A stretch of DNA of 64,000 bases from Cytophagales bacterium (GCA_030054145.1 JASGCK010000012.1:1-64000); one strand, 5' to 3'; shown: positions 42,304 to 52,188, counted from the first letter of the stretch. Translations and numbers: made by a program. The notes: generated from the letters alone by a model not told the origin.

Positions 42304-42318
42304 TGTAATTTTGTTACA
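42304..42318. promoter_or_regulatory. HexR-like operator 2
   Basis: TGTAATTTTGTTACA has fully symmetric TGTAA/TTACA arms. It lies 57 bp before the hexR start and 145 bp from the divergent peptidase gene. Confidence 0.7.
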
Positions 42319-42462
42319 TTTATTTTGTAGTTATTTATAAATACACGAGGTAAGTGCTTTCAATCGAAATTGATTTAATAGAATCAAGCAGTTACGCTCT
42401 ATCCTAAACCTACTTTCTCTGCTACACTGCGCGCTCATTGTTGAATTGACGGGGAGACATTT

Positions 42463-43446
42463 ATGCGACTGATACATATTTTTTTGGCGACGCTTATTTT
42501 TTCGTTTGCATGGCAAGCGCAAGCGCAAGCGCAGCCCAAAAAGAAGGCTGCGACAGCTAAACACGCACAAAAAAGTTCGCAGGCAAAAAAACCAGTATTA
42601 GCCAGCAAAGCAGCTAAGCGCGGCAAAAAAGTGGCTCGTGTCACTTATGAAGCTCCTTCAATGGGACGGATGACGGGACTGCATAGCGCACCCGATGCGC
42701 TTGATCTCAAGTCGAGTGTGGCGCTGGTTGTTGACCAAGATACCAACGAGGTTTTATTTAGCAAAAATGAATCTGCTATTTTGCCGATTGCATCGATTAC
42801 AAAGCTGATGACGGGCATTGTGGTGAGCGAAGCCAATTTGCCAATGGATGAGATGCTGACGATTACGCAAGAAGATGTGCAAAACGCCAGCTTTTCGCGA
42901 CTGAAGGCGGGCACATCAATGACGCGCCGCGATATGCTGCACGTGGCTTTAATGTCTAGCGAGAATCGCGCGGCTTATGCGCTAGGTCGCACCTACCCAG
43001 ATGGCTTAGATGCGTTTGTGCGTTTGATGAACGCGAAGGCGCAGTCGCTTGGCATGACCAATACCCATTACGTCGAGCCAACGGGCTTGTCGAGCGACAA
43101 CCGCTCCACAGCGCAAGATTTGGCAAAGTTGGTCGCATTCGCTTCAAAAAATCCGACCGTGAGCGAATTAAGCACCTCGCACGGCTTCCAGTTGGCAATG
43201 GGCAAGCGAACGATGAGCTATGTCAACACCAACCGCTTAACGTCCAATCCCAATTGGGATATTGAAGTTCAAAAGACGGGTTACATCACGGCCGCAGGTC
43301 GTTGCTTGGTGATGCAAACAAAGGTGGCGGGTCGTAAGTTAGTGATGGTGTTTTTGGACTCTATGGGCAAATCCTCGCGCTTAGGTGATGCCGAGCGTGT
43401 GCGTGCGTGGGTTGAGAGCCGCCCCGCGAACGCGCCGCACGCTTAG
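42463..43446 (+). CDS. pbpG: D-alanyl-D-alanine endopeptidase (PBP7-like)
   Basis: A periplasmic serine peptidase that trims peptidoglycan cross-links. The 327 residues start with a signal peptide (cleavage near residue 24 after AQA), then a Lys/Ala-rich linker, then the penicillin-binding fold with SITK (S111-K114), SEN (166-168) and KTG (271-273). It has S11-family length and motif spacing. It is divergent from hexR and followed by a palindromic repeat. Confidence 0.93.
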   Translation: MRLIHIFLATLIFSFAWQAQAQAQPKKKAATAKHAQKSSQAKKPVLASKAAKRGKKVARVTYEAPSMGRMTGLHSAPDALDLKSSVALVVDQDTNEVLFSKNESAILPIASITKLMTGIVVSEANLPMDEMLTITQEDVQNASFSRLKAGTSMTRRDMLHVALMSSENRAAYALGRTYPDGLDAFVRLMNAKAQSLGMTNTHYVEPTGLSSDNRSTAQDLAKLVAFASKNPTVSELSTSHGFQLAMGKRTMSYVNTNRLTSNPNWDIEVQKTGYITAAGRCLVMQTKVAGRKLVMVFLDSMGKSSRLGDAERVRAWVESRPANAPHA

Positions 43447-43451
43447 GGACA

Positions 43452-43551
43452 CTCTGCATAACTTCATTTCCGTTCGGGCTGAGCTTGTCGAAGCCAAAGC
43501 AAATCAAACACTTACCCTTCGACAAGCTCAGGGCGAACGGATTATGCAGAG
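43452..43551. repeat. Long palindrome made of the dispersed repeat
   Basis: CCGTTCGGGCTGAGCTTG plus TCGAAG (43470-43493) is mirrored by CTTCGACAAGCTCAGGGC plus GAACGG (43517-43540); outside it CTCTGCATAA (43452) pairs with TTATGCAGAG (43542). It lies between the convergent pbpG and iclR-type genes and could form a large RNA hairpin that ends transcription from both sides. One arm or both occur inside coding sequences elsewhere in the window. Confidence 0.85.
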
Positions 43552-43586
43552 AGCCCTTAGGGCGTTAAGAAAGCATCAAGATAGCT

Positions 43587-44342
43587 TCAAGCTTGGTAGC
43601 CAAGCGCTGCGGAGATCGCCTCCGTCGTGTCTTGCAACACCACCAGCCATTCGTTTTTCAGTCGCTCGGTTGGCGCTGAAATAGACAGTCCTGCGATCAG
43701 TTCGCCTTGGTCGTTGTGGATGGCAGAGGCGATGCAGCGCACGCCAAGCTCCAACTCCTCTTTGTCATAAGCGGCTAATGTTTTGGCAACGGAGCGCAGC
43801 TCTTTTTTGAGCACCTCTAAGTTGGTGATGCTATTGGGCGTTTGCCCTTTAAGCCCGGTTCTAGATGCATAAGCTTTTAGCTGCTCATCGGTATCTTGCG
43901 ATAAAAATAATTTTCCAACCGATGTGAGATGCAGCGGCGCACGGCCACCAATCGCTCGCACCACTTGCATCCCTGATCGCTCCGAATACGCGCGATCAAT
44001 ATAAACAATCGCATCGCCTTGCCGCACGCTTAAATTAACGGGTTGCCCCAATTGGTCGTGCAGCGCACGCATCGGTCCAAGTGCTGCTTCGCGTACATCG
44101 AGGCGGCTTTTGACCAAGTTGCCAAGCTCTAGCAACCGCAAACCTAATCGGTAAGTCCCCGCATCCGAGCGCTCAACATAGCGTCCAAGCATCAGGTCGC
44201 TCAAAATACGGCGTGTGGTGGATGGGTGGAGTTTTGCCAGTTCGCTGATTTCTTTGAGGTTAAGCGCTTGCGAGCGTTTGGCCAAAATATCCACCAGCAA
44301 AAACATCCGCTCAAAGACCTGAATCGTGGGTGAGGTGTTCAT
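43587..44342 (-). CDS. IclR-family transcriptional regulator
   Basis: A 251-residue regulator with an N-terminal winged helix (ALNLKEISELAKLHPSTTRRILSDLMLGRYVERS) and the IclR effector domain (VNLSVRQGDAIVYIDRAYS, APLHLTSVGKLFLS, VRCIASAIHNDQGELIAGLSIS). The target and ligand are unknown; no catabolic operon adjoins it. The aat gene lies upstream on the same strand. Confidence 0.92.
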   Translation of the reverse strand: MNTSPTIQVFERMFLLVDILAKRSQALNLKEISELAKLHPSTTRRILSDLMLGRYVERSDAGTYRLGLRLLELGNLVKSRLDVREAALGPMRALHDQLGQPVNLSVRQGDAIVYIDRAYSERSGMQVVRAIGGRAPLHLTSVGKLFLSQDTDEQLKAYASRTGLKGQTPNSITNLEVLKKELRSVAKTLAAYDKEELELGVRCIASAIHNDQGELIAGLSISAPTERLKNEWLVVLQDTTEAISAALGYQA

Positions 44343-44364
44343 CCAATAATTTTACGTATGAAGT

Positions 44365-45066
44365 TCACGCATGAAGTGCTTGCGCTAGCTGGCGCATGAA
44401 GCGGGAGCGCGCAATGGGCTTTGCACCAAGGCTTGCAAGATGAGTCGTTTGCTGTTGGCAGTCAATCCACGCAATACCCTGCGCCTTGCACCATTCAACC
44501 AGGGCTGCCAGCGCCATTTTGGATGCGTTGGTTTGCAATGAAAACATGGATTCACCAAACACGGCTTTGCCAATTTGGGTGAAATAAAGACCGCCCACCA
44601 GCTTGCCATTCACCCAAGTCTCTACGCTGTGCGCAAAGCCAGCCTCATGCAAACGCACATACGCCGCTTGCATGGCAGGCACAATCCAAGTGCCTTGCTG
44701 TCCAGCCCTTGCTGTATGGGCACAGCGGGCAATAACCTCTGGGAAGGCAGTATCCATAAGGGTTTCAGAGGCATGGTTGTTTTGAAATTGACGCAGTACC
44801 TTGCCAAACGAGCGACTCACGTTGAAGTCGGCAACTTGCAAAACCATGCGCGGATCAGGACTCCACCACAAAATCGGTTCGCCCTCGCTAAACCACGGGA
44901 AGATACCTTGGCTGTAAGCCCAGACCAAGCGCTCAACCGATAAATCTGCGCCTGCGCAAAGCAGTCCAGGAATGGGATCAGCGTCCCCCCAAGCTTGATC
45001 GGCGGGCGGAAAAGCGGAGTCGAGTCCTAAAACAGGCAGTCTTCGGGTGGGCGGGGGATGACTCAA
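44365..45066 (-). CDS. aat: Leucyl/phenylalanyl-tRNA--protein transferase
   Basis: Attaches Leu or Phe to proteins with N-terminal Arg or Lys, marking them for ClpAP. The 233-residue protein has the opening FPPADQAWGDADPIPGLLCAGADLS, then YSQGIFPWFSEGEPILWWSPDPRMVL, and VYVRLHEAGFAHSVETW with the GLYFTQIGKAVFGESMFS segment of the catalytic core. It overlaps the GntR/FCD gene upstream by 4 bp. Confidence 0.96.
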   Translation of the reverse strand: MSHPPPTRRLPVLGLDSAFPPADQAWGDADPIPGLLCAGADLSVERLVWAYSQGIFPWFSEGEPILWWSPDPRMVLQVADFNVSRSFGKVLRQFQNNHASETLMDTAFPEVIARCAHTARAGQQGTWIVPAMQAAYVRLHEAGFAHSVETWVNGKLVGGLYFTQIGKAVFGESMFSLQTNASKMALAALVEWCKAQGIAWIDCQQQTTHLASLGAKPIARSRFMRQLAQALHA

Positions 45067-45710
45067 GCCGCTGCCTCTTGCCCGTTCTCAATATGTGCGC
45101 GCATGGCTGCTTGCGCGGCTGCGGCGTTGCGTTTTTTGAGTGCCGCCATGATGGCGCTGTGCTCGGCAAGTGACTCTTCAATCCGTCCCGCTTTCAGTAG
45201 CGACTGCGCACGGTTGAGCTTCATCACTTTACGCAGATCGGCCACCATTTGCTCGCGCCAGCGGTTGTTGGCGACTTCTAGCAACTTGAGATGAAAGGCT
45301 TCGTTGACGGCAAAAAATTTGACGCGATCTTTGGTGGACTTTTCCAGCTGCTCGTGCAGCGCACTCAACTCCGCTAGCTGCTGATCGGTTGCTGCGTGCG
45401 CGGCAATGCCTGCTGCGTCGGCCTCTAGCACCGCCATGAGATGAAAGACATCGCGCAAGTCCTTGTCATTGACTTCGGTCACGTAAGCGCCGCGCCGCAT
45501 TTTCATGGTGATCAAACCCTCGGTGGCGAGTACTTTCAGCGCTTCTCTGAGCGGCGTGCGGCTAATGCCTAGCTGCGCAGAGAGCCTTAACTCGTCAATC
45601 CAATCACCCGGTTTGAGTGCGCGACTAAAAATGCGTTGACGCAGTAATTCCGCCACTTCTTCATAGAGTGGGCGAGGCTTGAGGCGGTTAGGCGGGCGAT
45701 CATGTTCCAT
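45063..45710 (-). CDS. GntR-family regulator, FadR/FCD type
   Basis: A 215-residue regulator: winged helix with LKPGDWIDELRLSAQLGISRTPLREALKVLATEGLITMKMRRGAYV, followed by the all-helical FCD domain (DLRDVFHLMAVLEADAAGIAA, NEAFHLKLLEVANN, EESLAEHSAIMAALKKRN) with metal-binding His residues. It is divergent from the methylmalonyl-CoA mutase gene across 70 bp and is the likely regulator of the propionate cluster; AT-rich inverted repeats (GAATT/AATTC) in that gap could be its operator. Confidence 0.9.
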   Translation of the reverse strand: MEHDRPPNRLKPRPLYEEVAELLRQRIFSRALKPGDWIDELRLSAQLGISRTPLREALKVLATEGLITMKMRRGAYVTEVNDKDLRDVFHLMAVLEADAAGIAAHAATDQQLAELSALHEQLEKSTKDRVKFFAVNEAFHLKLLEVANNRWREQMVADLRKVMKLNRAQSLLKAGRIEESLAEHSAIMAALKKRNAAAAQAAMRAHIENGQEAAA

Positions 45711-45780
45711 GCCACTTAGTTTACATGAAACTGAATTTTGAATTCATAATTACGGATAAATTTGTGTGTAGAATGCGCGA

Positions 45781-47964
45781 ATGACTAACTCTTCCAAGCC
45801 CACATCATCATCCGCAACCTTGGCCGATTGGCAAAAAGCAGCCGCTAAATCTGCACCCAACGGCGCTGTCAATGCACTGAATTGGCAAACGCCCGACGGC
45901 ATCACGGTCAAGCCACTCTACACCAAGGCTGATACGGCTGATTTGCCGCACACCGATTCATTACCTGGCTTTGCGCCGTATTTGCGCGGTCCGCAAGCCA
46001 CGATGTACGCGGTGCGTCCGTGGACGATTCGCCAGTATGCAGGGTTTTCGACCGCCGAGGAATCGAATGCGTTTTATCGCAAGGCGCTAGCCGCTGGCGG
46101 GCAGGGCGTGTCGGTGGCGTTCGATTTAGCCACGCACCGCGGCTACGACTCCGATCATCCGCGCGTGACGGGCGATGTGGGCAAGGCGGGCGTGGCGATT
46201 GACTCGGTCGAAGACATGAAGATTTTGTTCGATCAAATCCCGCTAGATAAGGTGTCGGTCTCCATGACCATGAACGGCGCGGTGCTGCCTGTGCTGGCGG
46301 GTTACATCGTCGCGGCGCAAGAGCAGGGCGTGAGCCAAGACAAACTCTCAGGGACGATTCAAAACGACATCCTGAAAGAGTTTATGGTGCGCAACACCTA
46401 CATCTATCCGCCAGAGCCGTCGATGCGCATTATTGGCGACATCATCGAATACACGGCCAAGCATATGCCCAAGTTCAATTCGATTTCTATCAGCGGCTAC
46501 CACATGCAGGAAGCGGGCGCAAACCAAGCGCTAGAGCTGGCTTTTACGCTGGCCGATGGACGCGAATACGTGCGCACCGCGCTGGCAAAGGGTCTCGACG
46601 TAGACGACTTCGCAGGACGACTCTCGTTCTTCTGGGCAATTGGCATGAACTTTTACCTAGAAGTCGCCAAAATGCGTGCCGCCCGTGTGCTGTGGCACCG
46701 CATCATGACTAGCTTTAACGCCAAGTCACCCAAGAGTTTGATGCTGCGCACGCATTGCCAAACCAGTGGCTGGAGCCTCACCGAGCAAGACCCGTACAAC
46801 AACATCGTGCGCACCACCGTTGAGGCGATGGCCGCCGTGTTTGGTGGCACGCAAAGCTTGCACACCAATAGCTTTGACGAAGCGATTGCACTGCCGACCG
46901 AGTTCTCCTCGCGCATTGCTCGCAACACGCAAATCATCATTCAAGAAGAAACGCACATCACCAGCGTGGTTGACCCGTGGGCAGGCAGCTACATGATGGA
47001 GAGCTTGACGCAGGAAATGATAGATAAAGCTTGGGCGATCATCGAAGAAGTGGAAGCTATGGGCGGCATGATTAAAGCAGTGGACAGCGGCTGGGCGAAG
47101 CTCAAAATTGAAGCCGCTGCGGCTGAGAAACAAGCCCGTATCGACAGCGGACAAGACGTGATTGTGGGCGTGAACAAATACAAGCTTAGTAAAGAAGAGG
47201 CTTTGGCCGATCAACCCGAGGTGCTGGTCATTGATAACGTGATGGTGCGCGATGGGCAGATCAAACGTTTAGATGCCCTGCGAGCCAAGCGGGATAAGGC
47301 TTCCGTGGCATCTGCCCTGCAAGCCTTAACCGATGCGGCCTCCCAAGGCACTGGTAATTTATTAGACTTGACCGTGAAAGCCATACGGCTTCGCGCCACG
47401 GTGGGCGAAGTCAGCGATGCGCTTGAAGCAACATTTGGACGGCACAGAGCCGATACACAAAAGGTGACAGGCGTGTACGCAGCAGCATACGAGACCGAGG
47501 GCGATTGGGCCAAAGAGTGGGATGCCATCAAAGGCGAGATTAACGACTTTGCCGCCAAGCAAGGTCGCCGTCCGCGCGTGATGGTGAGCAAGCTGGGGCA
47601 AGACGGTCACGACCGAGGCGCCAAAGTCGTCGCCACTGCGTTTGCTGATTTAGGCTTCGATGTGGACATGGGGCCGCTCTTCCAAACCCCCGAAGAATGC
47701 GCCCGCCAAGCGATTGAAAACGACGTACACGCAGTCGGTGTCTCCACGCTCGCAGCAGGTCACAAAACCCTCATTCCCGCGATCATTCAAGCGCTCAAAG
47801 ACCAAGGCGCAGACGACATCATTGTGTTTGTGGGAGGCGTGATTCCGCAGCAAGACTATGCGTTCTTGTACGAGTCAGGCGTGAAAGGCATTTACGGACC
47901 TGGCACACCGATTCCAGCTTGCGCACGGGATGTGCTACAGCAAATTGAGAAGGCTCTTTCTTAG
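45781..47964 (+). CDS. scpA: Methylmalonyl-CoA mutase
   Basis: A 727-residue cobalamin enzyme that isomerises (R)-methylmalonyl-CoA to succinyl-CoA. The N-terminal TIM barrel (about residues 40-560) includes [18 protein letters not shown] and the substrate segment FHxxEAGA-like [13 protein letters not shown]; the C-terminal B12 domain carries DGHDRG with cobalt ligand His610, SxL and GG motifs. It is a fused single-chain (homodimer) type. meaB, the carboxylase subunits and an epimerase-like gene follow. Confidence 0.97.
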   Translation: MTNSSKPTSSSATLADWQKAAAKSAPNGAVNALNWQTPDGITVKPLYTKADTADLPHTDSLPGFAPYLRGPQATMYAVRPWTIRQYAGFSTAEESNAFYRKALAAGGQGVSVAFDLATHRGYDSDHPRVTGDVGKAGVAIDSVEDMKILFDQIPLDKVSVSMTMNGAVLPVLAGYIVAAQEQGVSQDKLSGTIQNDILKEFMVRNTYIYPPEPSMRIIGDIIEYTAKHMPKFNSISISGYHMQEAGANQALELAFTLADGREYVRTALAKGLDVDDFAGRLSFFWAIGMNFYLEVAKMRAARVLWHRIMTSFNAKSPKSLMLRTHCQTSGWSLTEQDPYNNIVRTTVEAMAAVFGGTQSLHTNSFDEAIALPTEFSSRIARNTQIIIQEETHITSVVDPWAGSYMMESLTQEMIDKAWAIIEEVEAMGGMIKAVDSGWAKLKIEAAAAEKQARIDSGQDVIVGVNKYKLSKEEALADQPEVLVIDNVMVRDGQIKRLDALRAKRDKASVASALQALTDAASQGTGNLLDLTVKAIRLRATVGEVSDALEATFGRHRADTQKVTGVYAAAYETEGDWAKEWDAIKGEINDFAAKQGRRPRVMVSKLGQDGHDRGAKVVATAFADLGFDVDMGPLFQTPEECARQAIENDVHAVGVSTLAAGHKTLIPAIIQALKDQGADDIIVFVGGVIPQQDYAFLYESGVKGIYGPGTPIPACARDVLQQIEKALS

Positions 47965-48010
47965 GTTTGATTTGATATACTGCAAAGATACATATCAAAA
48001 AGGAGTTTTT

Positions 48011-48325
48011 ATGAAAACACTCAATTCCCCCAGCCTACTAGCCGCAGAGCCTATTTTTGCGCCTGTTGATGCCATGCTGCGCGGTGTGGCCAAGGTGTTT
48101 ATGACGGGGCGTAGTCAAGCCGTGCGTCTGCCCAAAGCCTTTCGTTTTGACACCGATGAAGTGACGATCGAGAAAGTGGGCAATGCAGTCGTGCTGCGCC
48201 CCAAGCAAACGCATGACGAATGGTGGACTCAAATGGAGTCGGCTATGGATGGACTGCGCGGACAACTCGATTTTGTTGAGCGTGACAGGACTCCTCTTAC
48301 GGACGATATCGCTTCGTTTAATTAA
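48011..48325 (+). CDS. VapB-type antitoxin (AbrB/SpoVT fold)
   Basis: A 104-residue antitoxin. After an unusual N-terminal extension of about 28 residues, the swapped-hairpin DNA-binding domain reads AKVFMTGRSQAVRLPKAFRF and VTIEKVGNAVVLRPK; the C-terminal tail (DEWWTQMESAMDGLRG) should bind the toxin. AGGAG at 48001 fixes the ATG at 48011; the frame continues upstream but without a better start. The vapC gene follows after 8 bp. The pair is inserted between the mutase and meaB genes. Confidence 0.88.
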   Translation: MKTLNSPSLLAAEPIFAPVDAMLRGVAKVFMTGRSQAVRLPKAFRFDTDEVTIEKVGNAVVLRPKQTHDEWWTQMESAMDGLRGQLDFVERDRTPLTDDIASFN

Positions 48326-48333
48326 AAAACTGT

Positions 48334-48729
48334 ATGAGATATCTGCTTGACACCAATATTTGTATCTATGCTATCAACCAGCGAAGCGATACGGTTATTG
48401 AGCGCCTAAAACGCGAAGGCCGCAATAATTTAGCGACCTCCGCCCTAGTCGCGGCCGAGCTGGCTTTTGGTGCCCTAAAAAGTACGCGTCCAGGGACTAA
48501 ACAACAACTCCAAATATTTTTAAGTGGTTTGCAAATACTGCCTTGGGGTGAGCCTGCGATTTGGCACTATGCCAAGCAGCGCAAACTTTTGAAAGAGGCT
48601 GGGACACCCATTGGTGAAATGGATTTACTGATCGCTTCTCAGGCGTTAGGCGACGACCTGACGCTGGTGACCAACAACACGCGTGAGTTTGAGCGGATTG
48701 AGGGATTGCGGTTGGAGAATTGGGTATGA
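48334..48729 (+). CDS. VapC-type PIN-domain toxin
   Basis: A 131-residue RNase toxin with PIN acidic residues D6 (LLDTNI), E42 (VAAELAFG) and D97 (EMDLLIA), and the LVTNNTREFERI end motif. VapC proteins typically cut tRNAs or rRNA. It ends in an ATGA overlap with a 44-codon ORF that itself overlaps meaB, so the toxin gene is tied by translation into the propionate operon. Confidence 0.92.
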   Translation: MRYLLDTNICIYAINQRSDTVIERLKREGRNNLATSALVAAELAFGALKSTRPGTKQQLQIFLSGLQILPWGEPAIWHYAKQRKLLKEAGTPIGEMDLLIASQALGDDLTLVTNNTREFERIEGLRLENWV

Positions 48730-48860
48730 AAGTAGGACAGTCTGCCGTTTGGGGGCGCGATGGTGCAATGCTTGCGCAGATGGACAGTGAATCTGAAGGT
48801 TGGGTGATGCTTGACACCCTAACGGCCAAAGCCAGTATTCATCTTCTGGAGACGGCATGA
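48726..48860 (+). CDS. 44-residue ORF between vapC and meaB
   Basis: ATG 48726 overlaps the vapC stop and TGA 48860 overlaps the meaB start (ATGA at both ends). The product (start MKVGQSAVWGRDGAML, end KASIHLLETA) belongs to no family I recognise and has no membrane segment. The exact double overlap argues that the frame is translated, if only to couple meaB to vapC. Confidence 0.5.
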   Translation: MKVGQSAVWGRDGAMLAQMDSESEGWVMLDTLTAKASIHLLETA

Positions 48861-49924
48861 ATTTGCTCTTGGCACTTCTGCACAGTGGTCAAACCCAGCG
48901 CCGCGCCGTCGCCAAAGCCATTACGCTTTTGGAGTCCACACGCGCTGACCATCGCGCTGAAGCCGATGCACTGCTCACAGCGCTGTTGCCGCATACGGGC
49001 AAGTCGTTTCGTCTTGGCATTAGCGGTGTGCCTGGTGTCGGTAAATCAACGTTTATTGAAGTGCTGGGCTTGTATCTAATTAGCCTTGGACACCGCGTGG
49101 CGGTGCTGGCGATTGACCCGTCGAGCACGGTATCGGGTGGCTCTATCTTGGGTGACAAAACGCGGATGGAGATGTTGTCCGTTAATGAATCCGCTTTTAT
49201 CCGTCCCAGTCCCAGCAGCGGCACGCTTGGCGGCGTGGCATCGCATACGCGCGAGGCCATGCTGGTGTGCGAGGCGGCTGGCTACGACGTGGTGATTGTG
49301 GAGACCGTCGGCGTGGGGCAAAGCGAAGTCGCCGTTGCCAGCATGACCGATATGTTTGTGCTGATGCAGCTTCCAAACAGCGGGGATGATTTGCAAGCGA
49401 TTAAAAAAGGCGTGATGGAGTTGGCTGATTTAGTTGTCATCAACAAAGCTGATATTGACAGCGCGGCTTCGACCCGCGCCGAGGCACAAATTACGAGTAG
49501 CCTGCGTGCCTACGGTCGCCACGCGCCAGCCGTTCGCTCTGCGCCAACCGTTCGCCCTGAGCTTGTCGAAGGGTTGAATACGACAGAGGCTTCGACAGGC
49601 TCAGCCCGAACGGGTGAGGTTTGGCAGACGCAAGTCATGCAAATGAGCGCTTTGCAAAGCATCGGTATTGATAGCTTTTGGCAGCGCGTGCAGAGGTACC
49701 AAACCATGCAATCGCAAAACGGCAAATTGGCGGCGAAGCGAGAATCGCAAGCGCTGGCGTGGATGTGGGAGCAAATCTGGGACGGACTCAAGCAGCAGTT
49801 TCATGCGAACGCAAGGGTGCAGGCGCTACTCCCGCTGCTTACGAAGCAAGTGGTAGGTGGTCAAATGGCGGCGTCAACAGCTGCGCGGCAGGTGCTTCAT
49901 CTGTCAATGAATCAATCGGTTTAG
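48857..49924 (+). CDS. meaB: Methylmalonyl-CoA mutase chaperone GTPase
   Basis: A G3E-family GTPase that loads and protects the mutase cofactor. The 355-residue protein has Walker A GVPGVGKST at 57-65, the DPSSTVSGGSILGDKTRM switch region, ETVGVGQSE (Walker B/G3) and NKAD (G4). Between residues about 225 and 255 a palindromic repeat encodes VRPELVEG and an EASTGSARTG stretch, an in-frame insertion after the G4 motif and before the C-terminal dimerisation helices. The rest of the fold appears intact. Confidence 0.95.
   Translation: MNLLLALLHSGQTQRRAVAKAITLLESTRADHRAEADALLTALLPHTGKSFRLGISGVPGVGKSTFIEVLGLYLISLGHRVAVLAIDPSSTVSGGSILGDKTRMEMLSVNESAFIRPSPSSGTLGGVASHTREAMLVCEAAGYDVVIVETVGVGQSEVAVASMTDMFVLMQLPNSGDDLQAIKKGVMELADLVVINKADIDSAASTRAEAQITSSLRAYGRHAPAVRSAPTVRPELVEGLNTTEASTGSARTGEVWQTQVMQMSALQSIGIDSFWQRVQRYQTMQSQNGKLAAKRESQALAWMWEQIWDGLKQQFHANARVQALLPLLTKQVVGGQMAASTAARQVLHLSMNQSV
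49548..49612 (+). repeat. Dispersed palindromic repeat inside meaB
   Basis: CCGTTCGCCCTGAGCTTG plus TCGAAGG and the inverted arm GCTTCGACAGGCTCAGCC plus CGAACGG, with a partial extra CCGTTCGCTCTGCG just before. In frame, about 22-28 residues. Confidence 0.85.
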
Positions 49925-49957
49925 TTACTTTAGTTAGTTAAATAGGAAAGTGAATCT

Positions 49958-51490
49958 ATGCAAAACATCATCGATCAATTAGAACAAAAACGCGCCGCAG
50001 CCCGCATGGGTGGGGGTGCTAAGCGTATCGCCGCGCAGCACAGCAAAGGCAAACTGACGGCGCGTGAGCGCCTAGAGGTGCTCTTAGACGAAGGCACGTT
50101 TGAAGAGTGGGATATGTTCGTGGAGCACCGCTGCACCGACTTTGGCATGACGGACAACAAGATCCCAGGTGATGGCGTAGTCACGGGCTACGGCATGATT
50201 AACGGGCGCTTGGTGTTTGTCTATAGCCAAGACTTTACGGTGTTTGGCGGGGCGCTGTCTGAGACGCACGCCGAGAAGATTTGCAAAATCATGGACCAAG
50301 CCATGAAGGTCGGTGCGCCTGTGATTGGGCTGAACGACTCAGGCGGCGCACGCATTCAAGAAGGCGTGGCAAGTCTTGGCGGTTACGCCGATATTTTTCA
50401 AAAAAATATGCTTGCTAGCGGCGTGATTCCGCAAATCAGTCTCATCATGGGGCCCTCGGCAGGCGGCGCGGTGTATAGCCCCGCGATTACTGACTTCATT
50501 TTTATGGTGAAGGATTCGAGCTATATGTTCGTCACAGGCCCCGAGGTGGTGAAGACCGTGACGCACGAAGAGGTGAGCGCTGAAGAGCTGGGCGGCGCGA
50601 TCACGCACACGACCAAATCAGGCGTGGCAGATTTGGCATTTGACAACGATGTCGAGGCGCTGTTGATGCTGCGCCGTCTCTACAACTACTTGCCGCTGTC
50701 AAACCGCGAGAAAGCACCCACCCGCCCCAGCGGTGACCCTGCAACCCGCATGGATATGAGCTTAGATACCCTCGTCCCCGACAACCCGAACAAGCCCTAC
50801 GACATGAAGGAGCTGATTACCAAGACGGTGGACGATGGTGATTTTTTTGAGATTCAACCCGAATACGCTAAAAATATCGTCATCGGCTTTGCGCGAATGG
50901 AAGGTCAAACGGTCGGCATTGTGGCGAATCAGCCGCTGGTGCTGGCGGGTTGTTTGGACATTAAATCCAGCATCAAAGCCGCACGCTTCATCCGCTTTTG
51001 TGATGCGTTCAATATTCCCGTGGTCACCTTTGTGGACGTACCAGGCTTTATGCCAGGCACGAGTCAAGAGACGGGCGGCATCATCAAGCACGGCGCGAAA
51101 TTGCTCTATGCGTATGCTGAATGCACCGTGCCAAAAATTACCGTGATTACGCGCAAAGCCTACGGCGGCGCGTATGACGTGATGGCATCCAAGCACCTGC
51201 GCGGCGACGTCAACTTCGCGTGGCCTCATGCCGAGATTGCCGTGATGGGGGCGAAGGGCGCAGTCGAGATCATCTTCCGCGAAGACAAAGGTGATCCAGA
51301 AAAACTAGCCGCTCGCGAGGCGGAATACAAATCCAGATTCGCCAACCCCTTTGTGGCTGGGGCGCGCGGCTTTATTGACGATGTGATTCTGCCGCACGAA
51401 ACGCGCAAGCGGATTTGCCGAAGCTTGGTGATGCTCAAGGACAAAAAGCTTGAGAACCCTTGGCGTAAGCATGGGAATATTCCGCTGTGA
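49958..51490 (+). CDS. pccB: Propionyl-CoA carboxylase beta subunit (carboxyltransferase)
   Basis: The 510-residue subunit moves the carboxyl group from carboxybiotin to propionyl-CoA. Features: [43 protein letters not shown], the two oxyanion-hole Gly-Gly regions ([16 protein letters not shown] and AYGGAYDVM), and [30 protein letters not shown]. Together with pccA it makes methylmalonyl-CoA for the mutase. It lies 33 bp after meaB. Confidence 0.96.
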   Translation: MQNIIDQLEQKRAAARMGGGAKRIAAQHSKGKLTARERLEVLLDEGTFEEWDMFVEHRCTDFGMTDNKIPGDGVVTGYGMINGRLVFVYSQDFTVFGGALSETHAEKICKIMDQAMKVGAPVIGLNDSGGARIQEGVASLGGYADIFQKNMLASGVIPQISLIMGPSAGGAVYSPAITDFIFMVKDSSYMFVTGPEVVKTVTHEEVSAEELGGAITHTTKSGVADLAFDNDVEALLMLRRLYNYLPLSNREKAPTRPSGDPATRMDMSLDTLVPDNPNKPYDMKELITKTVDDGDFFEIQPEYAKNIVIGFARMEGQTVGIVANQPLVLAGCLDIKSSIKAARFIRFCDAFNIPVVTFVDVPGFMPGTSQETGGIIKHGAKLLYAYAECTVPKITVITRKAYGGAYDVMASKHLRGDVNFAWPHAEIAVMGAKGAVEIIFREDKGDPEKLAAREAEYKSRFANPFVAGARGFIDDVILPHETRKRICRSLVMLKDKKLENPWRKHGNIPL

Positions 51491-51526
51491 TGCATACATC
51501 AAGCACTTCGGAGGCGTTGACGTGAG

Positions 51527-51865
51527 TTACTTGACTTCTAACACTGTAGCCAATGCGTCTGTGATGCTCTTTAGGTCACTGCGACCTAACGATCCAATCA
51601 GCTTTAATGCCCTTGATTTATCAATGGCACGCACTTGCTCGACGCGAGCCTTAGATTCGGGTCTAACGGACGGCGTGGCAATCAGAACTGGCCAACTTAA
51701 TGGGCTGGACGTCGTTGTGAGTGGCACTATGACGATGGTTCTTCTCACTTTATTGACTAACGTAGACGATACGACGACACAGGGTCTGACTTTGGCTTGC
51801 TCTGCACCGACAACAGGGTCTAAGGCGCACCAATATATTTCGCCGCGTTTAAATAGGGCGCTCAT
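51527..51865 (-). CDS. MazF/PemK-family toxin
   Basis: A 112-residue endoribonuclease toxin: RGEIYWCALDPVVGAEQAKVRPCVVVSS, VPLTTT, then VEQVRAIDKSRALKLIGSLG, all MazF/PemK hallmarks with the catalytic Arg and Thr. It is on the opposite strand to the propionate genes, convergent with pccB (36 bp apart), and overlaps its antitoxin by 4 bp. Confidence 0.92.
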   Translation of the reverse strand: MSALFKRGEIYWCALDPVVGAEQAKVRPCVVVSSTLVNKVRRTIVIVPLTTTSSPLSWPVLIATPSVRPESKARVEQVRAIDKSRALKLIGSLGRSDLKSITDALATVLEVK

Positions 51866-52188
51866 GCTAGGCGTTCGTTTGCGGGTAATTGGGCCTGTGT
51901 TGCTGCAAACGCTTGCTCAAATTCAGCCTCATCAAATACTTCACCATCATCTTCGGTCAGCACTGCATTTACCCACTCCATCCCTTCGGCTGCAAACGCG
52001 GGATTGGAGGCCTCGTAGGCATTTAATGCTTCGCAAGCAGCGATTATTTGGGCATCACTCTCGGCCCGTCGGCGCTCTAAATCGCGTTGTAGTGTCTCGA
52101 CCACGAACTGATTGCGTCCGCGACTGGGTGCCACGCGTGATAGCTCGGCCATTAAATCGGAGGGAAGGCGCAACAGCATGGATTGCAT
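51862..52188 (-). CDS. Ribbon-helix-helix antitoxin of the MazF-like toxin
   Basis: If translated from the inner ATG at 52188 the protein has 108 residues; an ATG at 52236 gives 124. The ribbon-helix-helix core is MLLRLPSDLMAELSRVAPSRGRNQFVVETLQRDL, followed by an acidic tail (ANAVLTEDDGEVFDEAEFEQ-like) that should occupy the toxin. The inner start is preferred because the RHH strand begins right after it. The pair separates pccB from pccA and is read against them. Confidence 0.8.
   Translation of the reverse strand: MQSMLLRLPSDLMAELSRVAPSRGRNQFVVETLQRDLERRRAESDAQIIAACEALNAYEASNPAFAAEGMEWVNAVLTEDDGEVFDEAEFEQAFAATQAQLPANERLA

Noticed and set aside
43385-43684. 99-codon frame across the pbpG end and the palindrome
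   Set aside because: It crosses the end of pbpG and the repeat in another frame; the peptide is only repeat translation.
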